From positions 248,001 through 312,000 of the forward strand of contig JAJSPD010000011.1 in NCBI GenBank assembly GCA_021307315.1: DNA of 64,000 nt, given 5' to 3'. Under the pieces are notes generated by a model, which saw only the letters and a program-made list of their open reading frames with translations, ran no database searches and was not told the DNA's origin. Made by a program: the position numbers and the translations under genes. Shown piece after piece: positions 34,860 through 45,133 of this stretch. The stretch comes from Bisporella sp. PMI_857 (Eukaryota; Ascomycota; Leotiomycetes; Helotiales; Helotiaceae). The number at the start of each line of letters is the position of its first letter. Within the stretch, counting starts at the first letter, position 1.

Positions 34860-35642
34860 GCCCCAATTTAGACACAAGCAAGAGCAGATCAGTCGTGCTC
34901 AAGCTATTCTCAAGGTAAGCTCAGGACGGCTCAGGGTGATATATAGCATTCTGCGTCGACCCCGGCGCACCGTTCCTAGCCTTCCCATTCCTAGGTCCCA
35001 TCCTCCACTGGGCTCAACCAGGCCTTAAAAGTGGTCCTGATGGAAGCCTGTCCTCCACAGATTCGCATATCGTAAAACGACATCCCGCTCAAGGTCGTAA
35101 GTACTCAAATAAGCAAAAGTTCTTCCACATTCTCCAAACCACAGCCCAATTGGTAGAGCGTCAACCCCCGCGTTAGGCTCAATCCTCAACACGGTCGATG
35201 TTAACGTTGACGTCGCATTCTTTTTGGGGTGTTTTGTACGTTTTGGAGGGGTAGTTTTTTGCTTGGATGCCCCGCCGTAAGCGAGGTTTGGTTTTTGTGG
35301 TTGGCGTGCGGGCTTGGTTCCTAGAAGTGGGGCTCTCAATGGACACAACCCCTTTTTATTATTCGAATATTGGCGGCTACTCTCCTAAATTATGATAATT
35401 ATCCATTTTACATTTACCAAATACTCTACTTTTTCTGGCCGAAAGTATCTCAAGGCTGAGTCACTAAAGCAATACGATACGGACTGGATCCTAAAACGGC
35501 AAAGCGTAGCCTCGTTTGTATTTGAACCGTGACCTTAGACTCATCCTTTTCTTTCATTTTCACTCTCATACCTCCATCTTCAGCATATCTACAATTTTGC
35601 ATTATCTCATTTTGGATACAACAATATCAGCACTACTTCACG
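34860..35642. other. spacer before the NAD synthetase remnant
   Basis: A minus-strand frame at 35348-35025 contains VDALPIGLWFGECGRTFAYL and could be a fragment of something, but it has no partners. The rest is probably the promoter of the decayed NAD synthetase. Confidence 0.35.
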
Positions 35643-37835
35643 ATGGGGCATCTCATTACTGTTGCAACATCAACTTAAGTAAGTTTCCTTCTTCACTATC
35701 ATTCGGGGTTGGCTGGGTAGGAAGGCATCGGCGCCCTGCGACTTTCCTAGACTTATACTGTACGTTAGAAGAGGCATATGCTGACATACTACAGATCAAT
35801 GGGCCTTAGATTTCGAGGGAAACACCGCCCGCATAATCGAGAGCATCCAGAAAGCCAAAGCTGCAGGCGCAAAGCTACGCGGTGGCCCAGAATTGGAGAT
35901 ATGTGGCTACGGATGTCTTGACCATTTCCTGGAACCGGATCTGTACTTCCACTGCTGGGATATGCTCACCACAATTCTCCAAGACGAGTCATGCCATGGG
36001 ATCCTCCTCGATATCGGCATGCCTGTCACGCACCGCAACAACCGCTTCAACTGCCGCATTCTCGCTTTGGACGGAAAGATCTTGCTGATTAGACCAAAGC
36101 TCTTCTTGGCTAATGATGGAAATTATCGAGAGATGAGGTTCTTCATCCCATGGACGCGCCCAAGATCGTTGAGGAATATTTTTTGCCCCGCATGATCCAG
36201 AAACTATAGGGAGAAGACACGGTTCCATTTGGCGATGCTGTTATTTCATTGAAGGATACTTGCCTTGGGGCGGAGACTTGCGAAGAACTCTTCACACCTG
36301 ATTCTCCGCATATCGGGATGGGTCTTGATGGGGTGGAGATCTTCACCAGCAGCAGCGGAAGTCATCACAATCTGTAAGTCATGCCCCTTTCCATTATTCC
36401 AAGCCCACATATACCATGCGGAAGAACATATGGCTAACTCTCCAGGTGAAAGCTGAACCAGCGGATATCCCTGATCTTAGAAGCAACTCAAAAATCCGGT
36501 GGTGTATATCTCTACGCCAACCAACAAGGATGCGATGGCGAACGCCTTTACTACGACGGGAGCGCCATGATAATTACTAATGGCGAAATAGTTGCCCAAG
36601 CCAGTCAATTCTCACTCAACGATGTCGAAGTCATTACGGCAGTCGTAGATCTGGAAGAAGTTCGAAGCCACCGTTTCGCGCCGGCAAGAGGCATGCAGAG
36701 CATCCAAGCGCCAAAGTATCAACGCGTCAAAACAAACTTCAGTCTTTCTGCTTGGGAAGACTTCGATCCGGAAATCAAGCCCTCGCGCAAGGTGGAACCG
36801 AGATATCACGCCCCTGAGGAAGAGATCGCGCTGGGTCCTGCCTGCTGGATGTGGGACTATTTGAGGAGATCAAAAGCAGTCAGTTTGCTCGTTCCCCTTA
36901 GTGGTGGCATAGATAGCGCCTCAACCTCCACCTTAGTCTTCAGTATGTGCACGCTTGTCATCCAGGCAATCAAGGGCGGCAACAAGCAAGTCATTGCAGA
37001 CGTCAAGCGGATCGCAGGACCATACGAGAAGGACGGCTGGCTTCCCAGCAGCGCACAAGATCTCTGCAACAAGATCTTCCATACAATCTGCATGGGAATG
37101 TGAACACAATCATCCCCAGAAACAAGACAAAGAGCTAAAGAACTGGCAAAAGCTATCGGCGCATACCATACCGAAGCCGATATTGATGATATGTATCATG
37201 GAGCCAAAGGCATTCTCGCAGGAGCTACGGGATTCGAGCCGAAGTTCAAGATGTATGGCGGAACCCCAGCGGAGAATCTCGCGCTCCAGAATATCCAGTC
37301 GAGATCGAGAATGGTGATCGCCTACACATTTGCGCAGATGTTGCCGACTACGAGGAAGAGACCAGAGGCGGGGAGTCTGTTAGTCCTTGGATCCGCGAAC
37401 GTTGATGAGTGTTTACGAGGTAAGTCTTTTGAGCTAAGAAAGCATGATATCCCTCCCTATCAGCATTGCTAACAAGCTTCCAGGATACATGACCAAATAT
37501 GATTGCTCGAGGTCTCCTTCCCATCCTCACCTCCTTCTATCCCTCCCTTACTATCTCAGCCCCCTCATCGTTAGGATACATTACTGACACGCTTCAACAG
37601 TGCCGATATCAATCCAATTGGCGGAATCAGCAAGACAGATCTAAAGCGTTTTATTGCATATGCCGAAAAGAAGCTTAACCTCCCAATCCTCCAAGAATTC
37701 CTCGATGCGACCCCTACCGCTGAACTAGAGCCTATCACTAAATACTACGTACAGTCCGACGAAATCGACATGGGCATGACCTACGACGAGCCCTCGACAT
37801 TCGGCAGACTTCGCAAGACAGAGATGTTAGGACCG

Positions 37836-37933
37836 GTAAGTTTACTATCATACAAAAAAGTCATTTTAGAAGCGGGAGCTCCGGAGCTTGAGAGCTCTCT
37901 TCCCAGCTTTTGACTATGCTAATAATGTGATAG
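37836..37933 (+). repeat. introner-like intron A of the NAD synthetase remnant
   Basis: 98-nt GT-AG intron containing AGTCATTTTAGAAGCGGGAG and CTCCGGAGCTTGAGAGCT, then a CTATGCTAATAATGTGATAG end. It is a shortened relative of introns B and C in the same gene. Confidence 0.8.
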
Positions 37934-38005
37934 TATGGAATGTTCCAGCACCTAGTACACGAGTGGAAACCAGAGATGATAGATGCGAGAGAAGTTGCTG
38001 TTAAG

Positions 38006-38187
38006 GCAAGCTTATTCTCATATAAGAAAGCCATTTTAGAAGCGGGAGCTCCAGAGCCTGAGAGCTGTCTTGGGAGCTAAGATAGTATTATATCTCAAAC
38101 AGTACTATAAAGCGCTTCTGAATCAGCTCTCATGCTCTGGAGCTCCTCCACAACTTCCAGCTTTTTACCATACTAATGAGGTGATAG
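38006..38187 (+). repeat. introner-like intron B (GC-AG)
   Basis: 182-nt int with a GC donor (AAG/GCAAGC) and a TACTAATGAGGTGATAG end. It has a long hairpin: GGAGCTCCAGAGCCTGAGAG pairs with CTCTCATGCTCTGGAGCTCC with one mismatch. Flanking exons join in frame (VAVK/VKRFYHF). Confidence 0.85.
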
Positions 38188-38338
38188 GTGAAGCGATTCT
38201 ATCATTTCTTTGCTATCAATCGACATAAGATGGTAAGTTCATTGGTCGCTAGCGCCTTTGCCTTTACAGCTTGCTAATTTTTTAGACGACTATCACGCCA
38301 TCGTATCACGCGGAGAATTACTCGCCGGATGATAATAG

Positions 38339-38509
38339 GTAAGCTTAAAAAATCCACTTAGAAGTGATGGCTTCGGAGCCTGAGAGCTGTTTTGGGAGCT
38401 AAGACAGCGTGATTTCTCAAACAGTATCACAAAGAGCTCCTGAAACGCTCCTGGCTCTAGAGCTTACTATTAAATCCTAGCTTTTCTGTACGCTAATAAG
38501 GTTGATAAG
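38339..38509 (+). repeat. introner-like intron C
   Basis: 171 nt, GTAAGC donor, ACGCTAATAAGGTTGATAAG end. It shares TCGGAGCCTGAGAGCTG, TTGGGAGCTAAGA and TCTCAAACAGTA with intron B along its whole length. The exon phase is off by one, which adds to the damage in this gene. Confidence 0.8.
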
Positions 38510-38889
38510 TTTGATCTCAGACCTTTTCTTTACCCTGGGATGTATGAGAATTATGCATTCAAGAAGATCGATAAGATGGTAGAGAAGATAAAAGCATTCA
38601 AAGTAAAGAAAGTAGAGTAGATTACTATTAAATTCATGTACCTTGGTAAGGTGCGATTTGCGCCTTGCACGAACCTTCGTTAAATAACGCCATAATGCTC
38701 TAAGGGTCGTTGGCTGGTGGTTTCTATTTCTGGGTTTTCGCCACCCAAATATTTTAGGGACATGGTTCACCAGCGTTGGCGAGGATGAGATCTTACAGAA
38801 ACTTTTGATGGCTGCTTTGAATGTATCATGCTGCGCTGGACTTCATCTATTGCTGTGCATCGGAGGAGAAGGATGCTCGGACGAGAGAG

Positions 38890-40410
38890 AGATCATGATA
38901 CGACGAACTCCAACCTCAATATTTCGTCCTTCTCGTCATGCTTGGGCTGAATCAAAGGGACACGCATATTACTGACTCTGAAGACCCCATAATAATATGG
39001 GTAATTGATCACTACCCTGGGCTCAGCTGCAAGCCTGACTTGGTATTGATAGACAGGAGTGTGGTCGACAATGGCGAAAGAGCCCGGATAAGATTCACAC
39101 CTTTGTCGTCGATACAAACCTTGAGCGTAGTATAGTGGCTCGAATGCGCAACTAATGCTAGTAGAATAGTATTTGCGAAGGCGCATAAAAGTATATGCAA
39201 TTAGCTCACTGGTTTTCACCTCATCCAACTCTCCAAGGGGGGTCTTCACTAGTCTTGCCCTTAGATGCGTGAACAAGCTCGGCTTGGCGACAACCTGTGT
39301 AGGACAAGAATAGCTATATTGTTGTCAGGTGCCAGGATGTCACGTGCTAAAGGGGCAAAGAGCGGCTCGGTAAGAGCCCTGACGCTGGGCATGTATGGGC
39401 ACGTGGGGAGCCGCCAGGGGTACGGAGGGTATAAGTAGGGGACTCGGGACGTAGTAGAGAGGGTAGAGATTAGTCTTGTATAAGAATTGCAGTTGACTTG
39501 TGCCACACTACTCCAGCACCTTACAATTGTGGCTATATCAAGTCGATCATCTTCTGTTGGAAAGACAGATTCGTCCCGAGCCCGGAGCTGGACGGGCAGT
39601 AGAGTAGGTCGTCTGCTCCAACCACCGGCTTGGGCAGAGATGTCGTGTCGAGGTCAAAGTCAACCTTCAGTACATTATTAATGTATTATAAAACTATCGA
39701 GTAAGCAAATAAAATAAAAATGGTATTGTGGAAGGTAAGATTACCCTCACAATGTCTGATGCAATCTCTTGATCTACCCGACAATCGTTGTTCAGCCGTC
39801 GATAGAGCATCTTAAAAGTCCCGCTAGTATTGATTGACAGGCTTCCTCTTTCCCTTCTTTCGCTTGGTTGCCACATACATCTCGCAGATCCAATAGAGGA
39901 ATGATTGTATCCTCCCTTTGGAACAGTTCTCTTTACGGATAGCGGTATGCCGGTCCCTATATCGCGGTGGACACAATATCTGTTTATCAACCTTAAGTAA
40001 ATGACAAATATCTAAGCAATTGAGAGCATACCGAATAAACTTCTGTCTGATGTAGTAAATGCTTGCTTCGGTTTTTTGGTGTCCACTAGTTGCAAGTATG
40101 CCTTGCTGTCTAGATTAAGCTCTAGAGGTCGATATCCCTCCGCGCTGAGCACCTTCTTTTGCCTCTCATTAAGTATTCGACTGGTATCGGCACGCCGTTT
40201 GAGAACACTCGGGAGGGTTTCGAGACTATCTGCCTTTGGGATCTGAATTGCAGGGGCCATGGCCGCGTCGGTTTTAAGGCGGAGGACGGAGGGCAATTGG
40301 AAGGAATCGCCAGAAAGCATCGAAGGTGATGAGGGAGTTGGATCTTTGGGGTCTCGCGCAGAGAGCGAGACAGCGACGGGTAACAAAGTACCAACGAAAG
40401 ATAGTTCCAT
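38890..40410 (-). pseudogene. unrecognised secreted-protein gene, broken by stops and an LTR
   Basis: It begins MELSFVGTLLPVAVSLSARD, a possible signal peptide, and continues through PKADSLETLPSVLKRRADTS. A GTATGC...ACAG intron (about 40033-39982) leads to a frame with RELFQREDTIIPLLDLRD and EEACQSILAGLLRCSIDG that is cut by TAG, TAA and TGA codons at probable Gln/Arg positions. Further on, PVVGADDLLYCPSSSGLG is followed by the solo LTR 39323-39525, and beyond it LFTHLRARLVKTPLGELDEV and QYQVRLAAEPRVVINYP. No family is recognised. RIP-type stops and the insertion show it is dead. Confidence 0.55.
39323..39525 (+). mobile_element. solo LTR, family C, copy 2
   Basis: 203 bp from TGTCAGGTGCCAGGATG to CCAGCACCTTACA with perfect target duplication ATTGT (39318-39322 and 39526-39530). 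It contains GTATAAGTAGGGG. It cuts the minus-strand pseudogene. Confidence 0.9.
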
Positions 40411-40437
40411 AAAAGATGCTGTGAAGTGGTAGAACAA

Positions 40438-41048
40438 TAGAGGCCGCCGAGGGAGGGCAACAACGAGGCAACGAACCTGTAGAGAAGGTGGAGGAAAGGA
40501 TCGGTAGCGGGCGGGCGGTGGAATGCGATGAGTATTTGTATAGCTCGGGCTCCTGAAGAGACAGCCGTAGGCTGCCGTGAGAAAAGAGGGCCATTTCTAA
40601 CTCCCTTATTTTGGATCTTAGATGACCCTTTGTGGATTGCGAAAACTAGCAGTTTGATGATGGTGGGATTGTGCTTTCGTCAAGAGCTAGGCATTAAGGA
40701 TCACATGTCCTGGCGATATTGTCACATTTACTGTAAGCTGGTGTGTTTTCACTGCCTGGTATATCGCTATTTTCTTCCGCGCTGCGCTCGATATCTGACC
40801 ATGTAGATTCCTTAACTTTCAGTGAGCTGTATTAAAATACAAAAGGATTCGCTTACTGGCTGGAAGGGGAGGCTCTTTTTTCCTCTGAATCTGATGACGT
40901 GCTTACAGAACAAGAGACCCCTAAATGGCATTCTTGTTAGCAAATTTATTTCTGGCTTCGGTGTTACGAACTAACATAAAAAGATGAACCATCCGAAATC
41001 GGCGTCTGTTTGTTGGCTAGAGGAAGTTCGAGGCCCAAACCGCCCGCT
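40438..41048. other. upstream flank, no supported gene
   Basis: It presumably holds the promoter of the minus-strand pseudogene. A 92-codon plus frame at 40528 has no recognisable features. Confidence 0.4.
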
Positions 41049-41492
41049 TTAATGAAGAGGGCTCGAAAGCCGCCAAAACACCGCAGGAAAGCTCAAGCCC
41101 TTCGAAAGGTAAGTACCTAAATATACGAAGTACTCTTGCTTCAAGGTAATTGTTGAGTCAGTAGTTAAAGGGACCATCTTCTCCATACCCACACATGGAC
41201 TTACAAGGTATATTGCTTCGGTAGTTTGAGGCCCTCTTTTCTCCGTTCGCCCCTCGAAAAGTACATTCATTACTGCTTCGCCAATCCAGCTGAAATACCA
41301 CGCAAGCACCGCTCCTGGCAATTCGCGACACGCCAAAGGCGTACGAGAAGAGCAGCAAACCTCTCCCCTTATTCGCTTAGCCAAGCTCCATTTAATGCGC
41401 CTAAGCGCAAGTAGAAGGGTAGCTGTACCCATTGCCGCCAGGGCTGGCCACTCAGAGCGCAGACGGTAATTGCCAGAGGGCGATGCTTGCAT
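41049..41492 (-). other. 147-codon open frame of unknown status
   Basis: The frame contains GAVLAWYFSWIGEAVMNVLF and LTTDSTITLKQEYFVYLGTY. It is open over 444 bp but no family, signal peptide or splice context is evident. It may be a remnant of an unidentified repeat. Confidence 0.25.
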
Positions 41493-41742
41493 GGTGTAAA
41501 GCAGCCTTGGAAGCCGACCTTAGTGTGTGTAGGTCTAGAAGCCTGCATAGTAGCGGGCTCCGCCACCTAGCATTCACCTAGATCGGCGTCTAACATGTGG
41601 TGTTTCAGCCGCTTTGAAGTTTATTTAGTAAATGAAGACTGGGCTTGACTGGACCCTTTAAGCGCCGGCACGGCCCGACAATACCATGCCGCATCTTCGG
41701 CGTGGCTTGTCACAGCCTCGGGGCCAAAGTCGTGGGCTGAAC

Positions 41743-42773
41743 TAGTGAAGGAACTAGTATAGTGATATTTAGTGATACTGAGTCTCGAGTCATATGAGAT
41801 CGATATTTTGATACTACGCTAGTATTGGTATGAGATATCTCGCAAAGCGCTAGTATTAGTATGAAAATTTGATCTCATATCATATTGGCAATATACTAAG
41901 CATCTTGCCAAGGCTAGTAAGCCAGGTTAAAAAGCCACTGTAGGGGTTAAAAACAAGTGGAAATGAAGCTTACTTTTTTTTTTTCAAGAGGCTATGCCTT
42001 TGTTGTATTACTAATTGGGCATAGCTTCATTTAAGATTAGTATTATAGTAACGTAGTTCACAAGCGAGTGGGCAACACAAGCTCATGCACACTTTTTTTT
42101 ACATACAAAAAACGTCTGTGCGTAACCGTGCACTTTATTTAATTGTTTATACAAAATTTTAAAACTTAAGATTTAAGCTTTCTATATAATATGTTAAGAG
42201 TATTTTTAATTTTTAACAGTTTATAATTTATAGCTTTTACTATATAAAGTATATAGCCAGTTTTTAGCCCCCAAATACTATGTTTTAATAATTATAAATT
42301 TATAAGCTTTAAAATTTGAATATGTTTACTTTTAATATAAAAAAGCTTATATTTCAATTATTAAAATATTTTATAAACAATTAAATTAGTAAAATGCAAA
42401 ATTAAAAGTATAATTAGTATTAGTATACTTTTCCGCTATTTGTAAGCTATTGTTTTGTTTTATTTTTATAAATTTTGAAATATAACTTTGCTAAATTAAA
42501 AATATGAGTTTTAATAACGCTATATAAAAATTTCATTATTTTATATTTATTATTATTGTGTTATTTAACTTTTTATACAATGCCAAGAAAAAAGTGTGCA
42601 TGAGCTTGTTTTGCCCACTCGCTTGTGGACTACGTTATACTACAGTATAGTATGATATAATATAAGATTTGCAAATTTTGCCGGATACGTATGGCCATAA
42701 ATATCATATTGCATGGGGTATAGTATTTGATTTTAGGGGTCAATATATCGTGTTAATACTAGTTCCTTCACTG
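41743..42773. mobile_element. hAT-type non-autonomous element with perfect 8-bp target duplication
   Basis: 1031 bp. The ends TAGTGAAGGAACTAGTA and TACTAGTTCCTTCACTG are inverted. GGCTGAAC flanks both sides (41735-41742 and 42774-42781); eight-base duplications and (T/C)AGTG ends are the hAT signature. There is no transposase. It carries the foldback 41774-41925 shared with 7186-7335 and a second element at 42052-42635. Confidence 0.9.
42052..42635. mobile_element. AT-rich mariner-type MITE nested in the hAT element
   Basis: 584 bp. TIRs of about 48 bp: ACGTAGTTCACAAGCGAGTG at left, matched in reverse at right with three or four differences. TA flanks both ends (42050-42051 and 42636-42637). 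The interior is over 80 percent A+T with no coding frame. Confidence 0.85.
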
Positions 42774-42781
42774 GGCTGAAC

Positions 42782-43256
42782 CCGGTGAGCTCAGCTACTC
42801 GCCCTGGTATTTTGCGCTTTAAGATTGATGGAGCTCTGAGGCTGGCGTTATGGTAGCTGATTGCTAGACGCTCCTTAGGAACACAATTGAGCTACAAGCC
42901 TTGCAGGCTTTGATACGTTTCTTGAAACAGTGTTAACCCAGCGCTGCGACCTAGCTGGCTTGCTGCTGGGCCCAAATGGGCATTTTCAAAACTGCACTTT
43001 GAAAGCCTAGCCTTCCAGCCGCAAGTTTACCATTCTCGCCACGTCGACTGAGGCTTGATCTATACTGGCCATGAAAGGGGCGTAAGGGCTGACCGTAGGC
43101 TGTGGACGCAAGGAAGACAGATTCAAAAGTATAAGACTTAGACATATCCGACAATTTCTCAACACCATTCACGACTTATCTTATCATACATATTCACGAC
43201 TTATCTTATCATACTTACAAACTTTATTCATTACTGTCGAATCAGCCCAAGTGAAG
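42782..43256. promoter_or_regulatory. region upstream of the jacalin/aerolysin/LysM gene with a 25-bp tandem repeat
   Basis: At 43167-43214 the word ATTCACGACTTATCTTATC plus ATACAT occurs twice in tandem just before the start codon. This duplicated leader or promoter segment contains TTATC/GATAA words, the type bound by GATA regulators in fungi; that function is an inference. Confidence 0.4.
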
Positions 43257-45133
43257 ATGCATTGGAAATTTCTGGTATTCCTATTCCTTATTGCTGCCGC
43301 GGCGGCAACGTGGGACAAAGAAACCTGGGAGCCACTTCATAGGATCGGCGGCCCACACGGCAGTCCTTTCACCATGGTTGCCCCGTCTGGGGTTCTTGTC
43401 AAGAAGATTCGCGTACACAAGAACGCTCAGGGTGAGGAGTACTTACGTGGCATCAGGGTTTTCTTTTCAGATGGCTCAGAAGCTGCCACTGGAGCGGAAG
43501 TGGGGAATACAAGGAGTTCGAATTCCAAAGCGGTGAGCGCATTCTGACTGGGACGCTATGGGGCGACGGCCAGGGTACCCGTACAGGCCGAATTCGATTC
43601 AGCACAGATATGCATAACGACTTCGACTATGGACAGAATACGGATGGCCAGGATGAATTTCCCATGAGAACCGGTTCCGGGCTTCTCATCGGGTTTAGCG
43701 GCAGATCGGGTCTCGACATCGACAGCCTGTCGCCAGTGTTCATTCGCCCTCTGAAAAGCAGTCATGTCGAGAACACCACCTACCCTAATCTCGGTGACGA
43801 GGAAGGACTGGAGCTGAAGTCGTTGAAGCAGGCCAATTTCTCGGCAACAGGAGACAAGCTCACCTACAAATTCGAGAACAGTGAGGAGAGCGACTTTACG
43901 AGCTCTTGGAACTTCGAACTCTCGACAAGTCTTGGTATCGAGACGACCTTCTCGGCTGGAATACCAGGTATTGAGAGTATAGGCTTAACTGCGTCATGGT
44001 CACTCGATGCGAAGACCAATCGCGGTAGTTCGGAAACAACGAAATCAACACTAACCTTCTCCTTAGAGGGTGAGGTTAGCGGTCATGACACGAAGAGGTA
44101 TGCATCAAACTCCCACAGTCATCCCAGATCTTGAAATCCCGTCGAGTTCTCAGGAATATTCTCAAGCTAACCCACCGCTCTTACACCTAGCTGCACCGCC
44201 GAATTCTGGAAGGGTGACATCACCACCGACTGGACCGGGACCATGGTCATTACCACCGAGACAGACAAGGTCTATTCTTTCCCCGTCGGAGGGCGTTGGC
44301 ATCGAGTAGATGCCTCGGAAGTCAAAGCAAGCTGCCGACTATTGTCGAGTGAGACGATCACATCAGCCGCTTCAACCCGCATGTCAAGTAGTGTTACAAC
44401 CTCGTCAAGAGAAGCGACTAGCTCATCCACAACGTTGAAGACAAGCAGTACTCCGGCAGTCTCATTGAGTAAAAGCGACTCAACAACCAGCGCCTCTTCA
44501 GCCATAGGTAGTTCTTCAACAACAGTAGATTTGTCCCCCATCATCATCTCAACTAGGAGCCCCACAGGCAAATCCAAGATAAGCACCACTAAGTCTTCCG
44601 GAACTAAGACTTCCATCCTGGAGTCACCAGCTTCTTCGTCCACACCTACTACCTTAGCCAGTACCACCAGCAGCGCCATGACCAGCACTAGTACGAGCTC
44701 TTCCGTCTTAGACACTCCGATAAGCCTGATATCACCATCCAGGGAGCCAACGACTCTCACAACCCTCAGAATACCGTTACCCACAAGCTATCTAGTCTCA
44801 ACAACCGACATAGCCTCGCCACCGACCTTGATAAGCAGAACAGCACTGCCATCAACACCCCTATCCTCTACCCTTCCTACAACCACCGTGCTCAACACCG
44901 GAGCATCGTGTGTTAGTGCTGTCGCCGCGCCGACCCCCACCCAACCGGGCGTGTCCTGCCAGTGCACCCAGTTCTACAAGGTGCGCCAAGGCGACACCTG
45001 CGCCAGCGTTGCTGCGGGTGCTGGCCTCGGGCTGGACCAGTTCGATGCGTTGAACCCAGAGGTTGGGGTGGATTGCCAGTTGTTATTTCTTGACTACTAT
45101 GTATGTGTCGGGGCCGCTGGATACTACTTTTAG
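43257..45133 (+). CDS. secreted jacalin-like / aerolysin-like pore-former / LysM fusion (frameshifted)
   Basis: The product begins with a signal peptide (HWKFLVFLFLIAAAAA). A jacalin-like lectin domain follows (PLHRIGGPHGSPFTMVAP; TGTLWGDGQGTRTG; GLLIGFSGRSGLDIDSLSPV) and then an aerolysin-type beta pore-forming region of alternating Ser/Thr strands (KLTYKFENSEESDFTSSWNF...SLGIETTFSAGIPGI). After a 93-nt intron (44098-44190) this region ends and a Ser/Thr-rich linker of about 180 residues leads to one C-terminal LysM domain (FYKVRQGDTCASVAAGAG...DALNPEVG). Known roles are sugar binding, membrane insertion and chitin binding. A one-base indel near 43490 shifts the frame inside the lectin domain; it is either a real inactivating change or a sequence error, since everything after it is open. 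Confidence 0.75.

Larger units (their letters stand above)
35643..38620 (+). pseudogene. QNS1: glutamine-dependent NAD+ synthetase pseudogene
   Basis: The intact enzyme makes NAD+ from deamido-NAD+ using glutamine and ATP. The nitrilase-type glutaminase half is readable (NQWALDFEGNTARIIESIQ, PELEICGYGCLDHF, ANDGNYREMRFF). So is the synthetase half with its ATP-pyrophosphatase loop (VPLSGGIDSAS) and LGSANVDECLRG, then NPIGGISKTDLKRFIAY. Damage: exon 1 runs into TAA from a one-base loss near 35675; a one-base loss near 36160; CAG to TAG (36207); a TGA replacing an expected Arg codon after the 36.4-kb intron; an in-frame TGA at 37101; a phase break at the last intron. The 3' half has three unusual related introns. 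A working copy must lie elsewhere because the enzyme is essential in most fungi. Confidence 0.9.

Noticed and set aside
35140..35215. tRNA-like A-box word (CCCAATTGGTAGAGCG)
   Set aside because: No matching acceptor stem, anticodon stem or GGTTCGA B-box follows at the right distance; it is probably chance.
42951..43172. 73-codon minus-strand frame upstream of the pore-former gene
   Set aside because: No family, no splice context, and it overlaps the likely promoter.
44272..44784. 170-codon antisense frame under the Ser/Thr linker
   Set aside because: It is the mirror of Ser/Thr repeats on the plus strand; composition explains the lack of stops.
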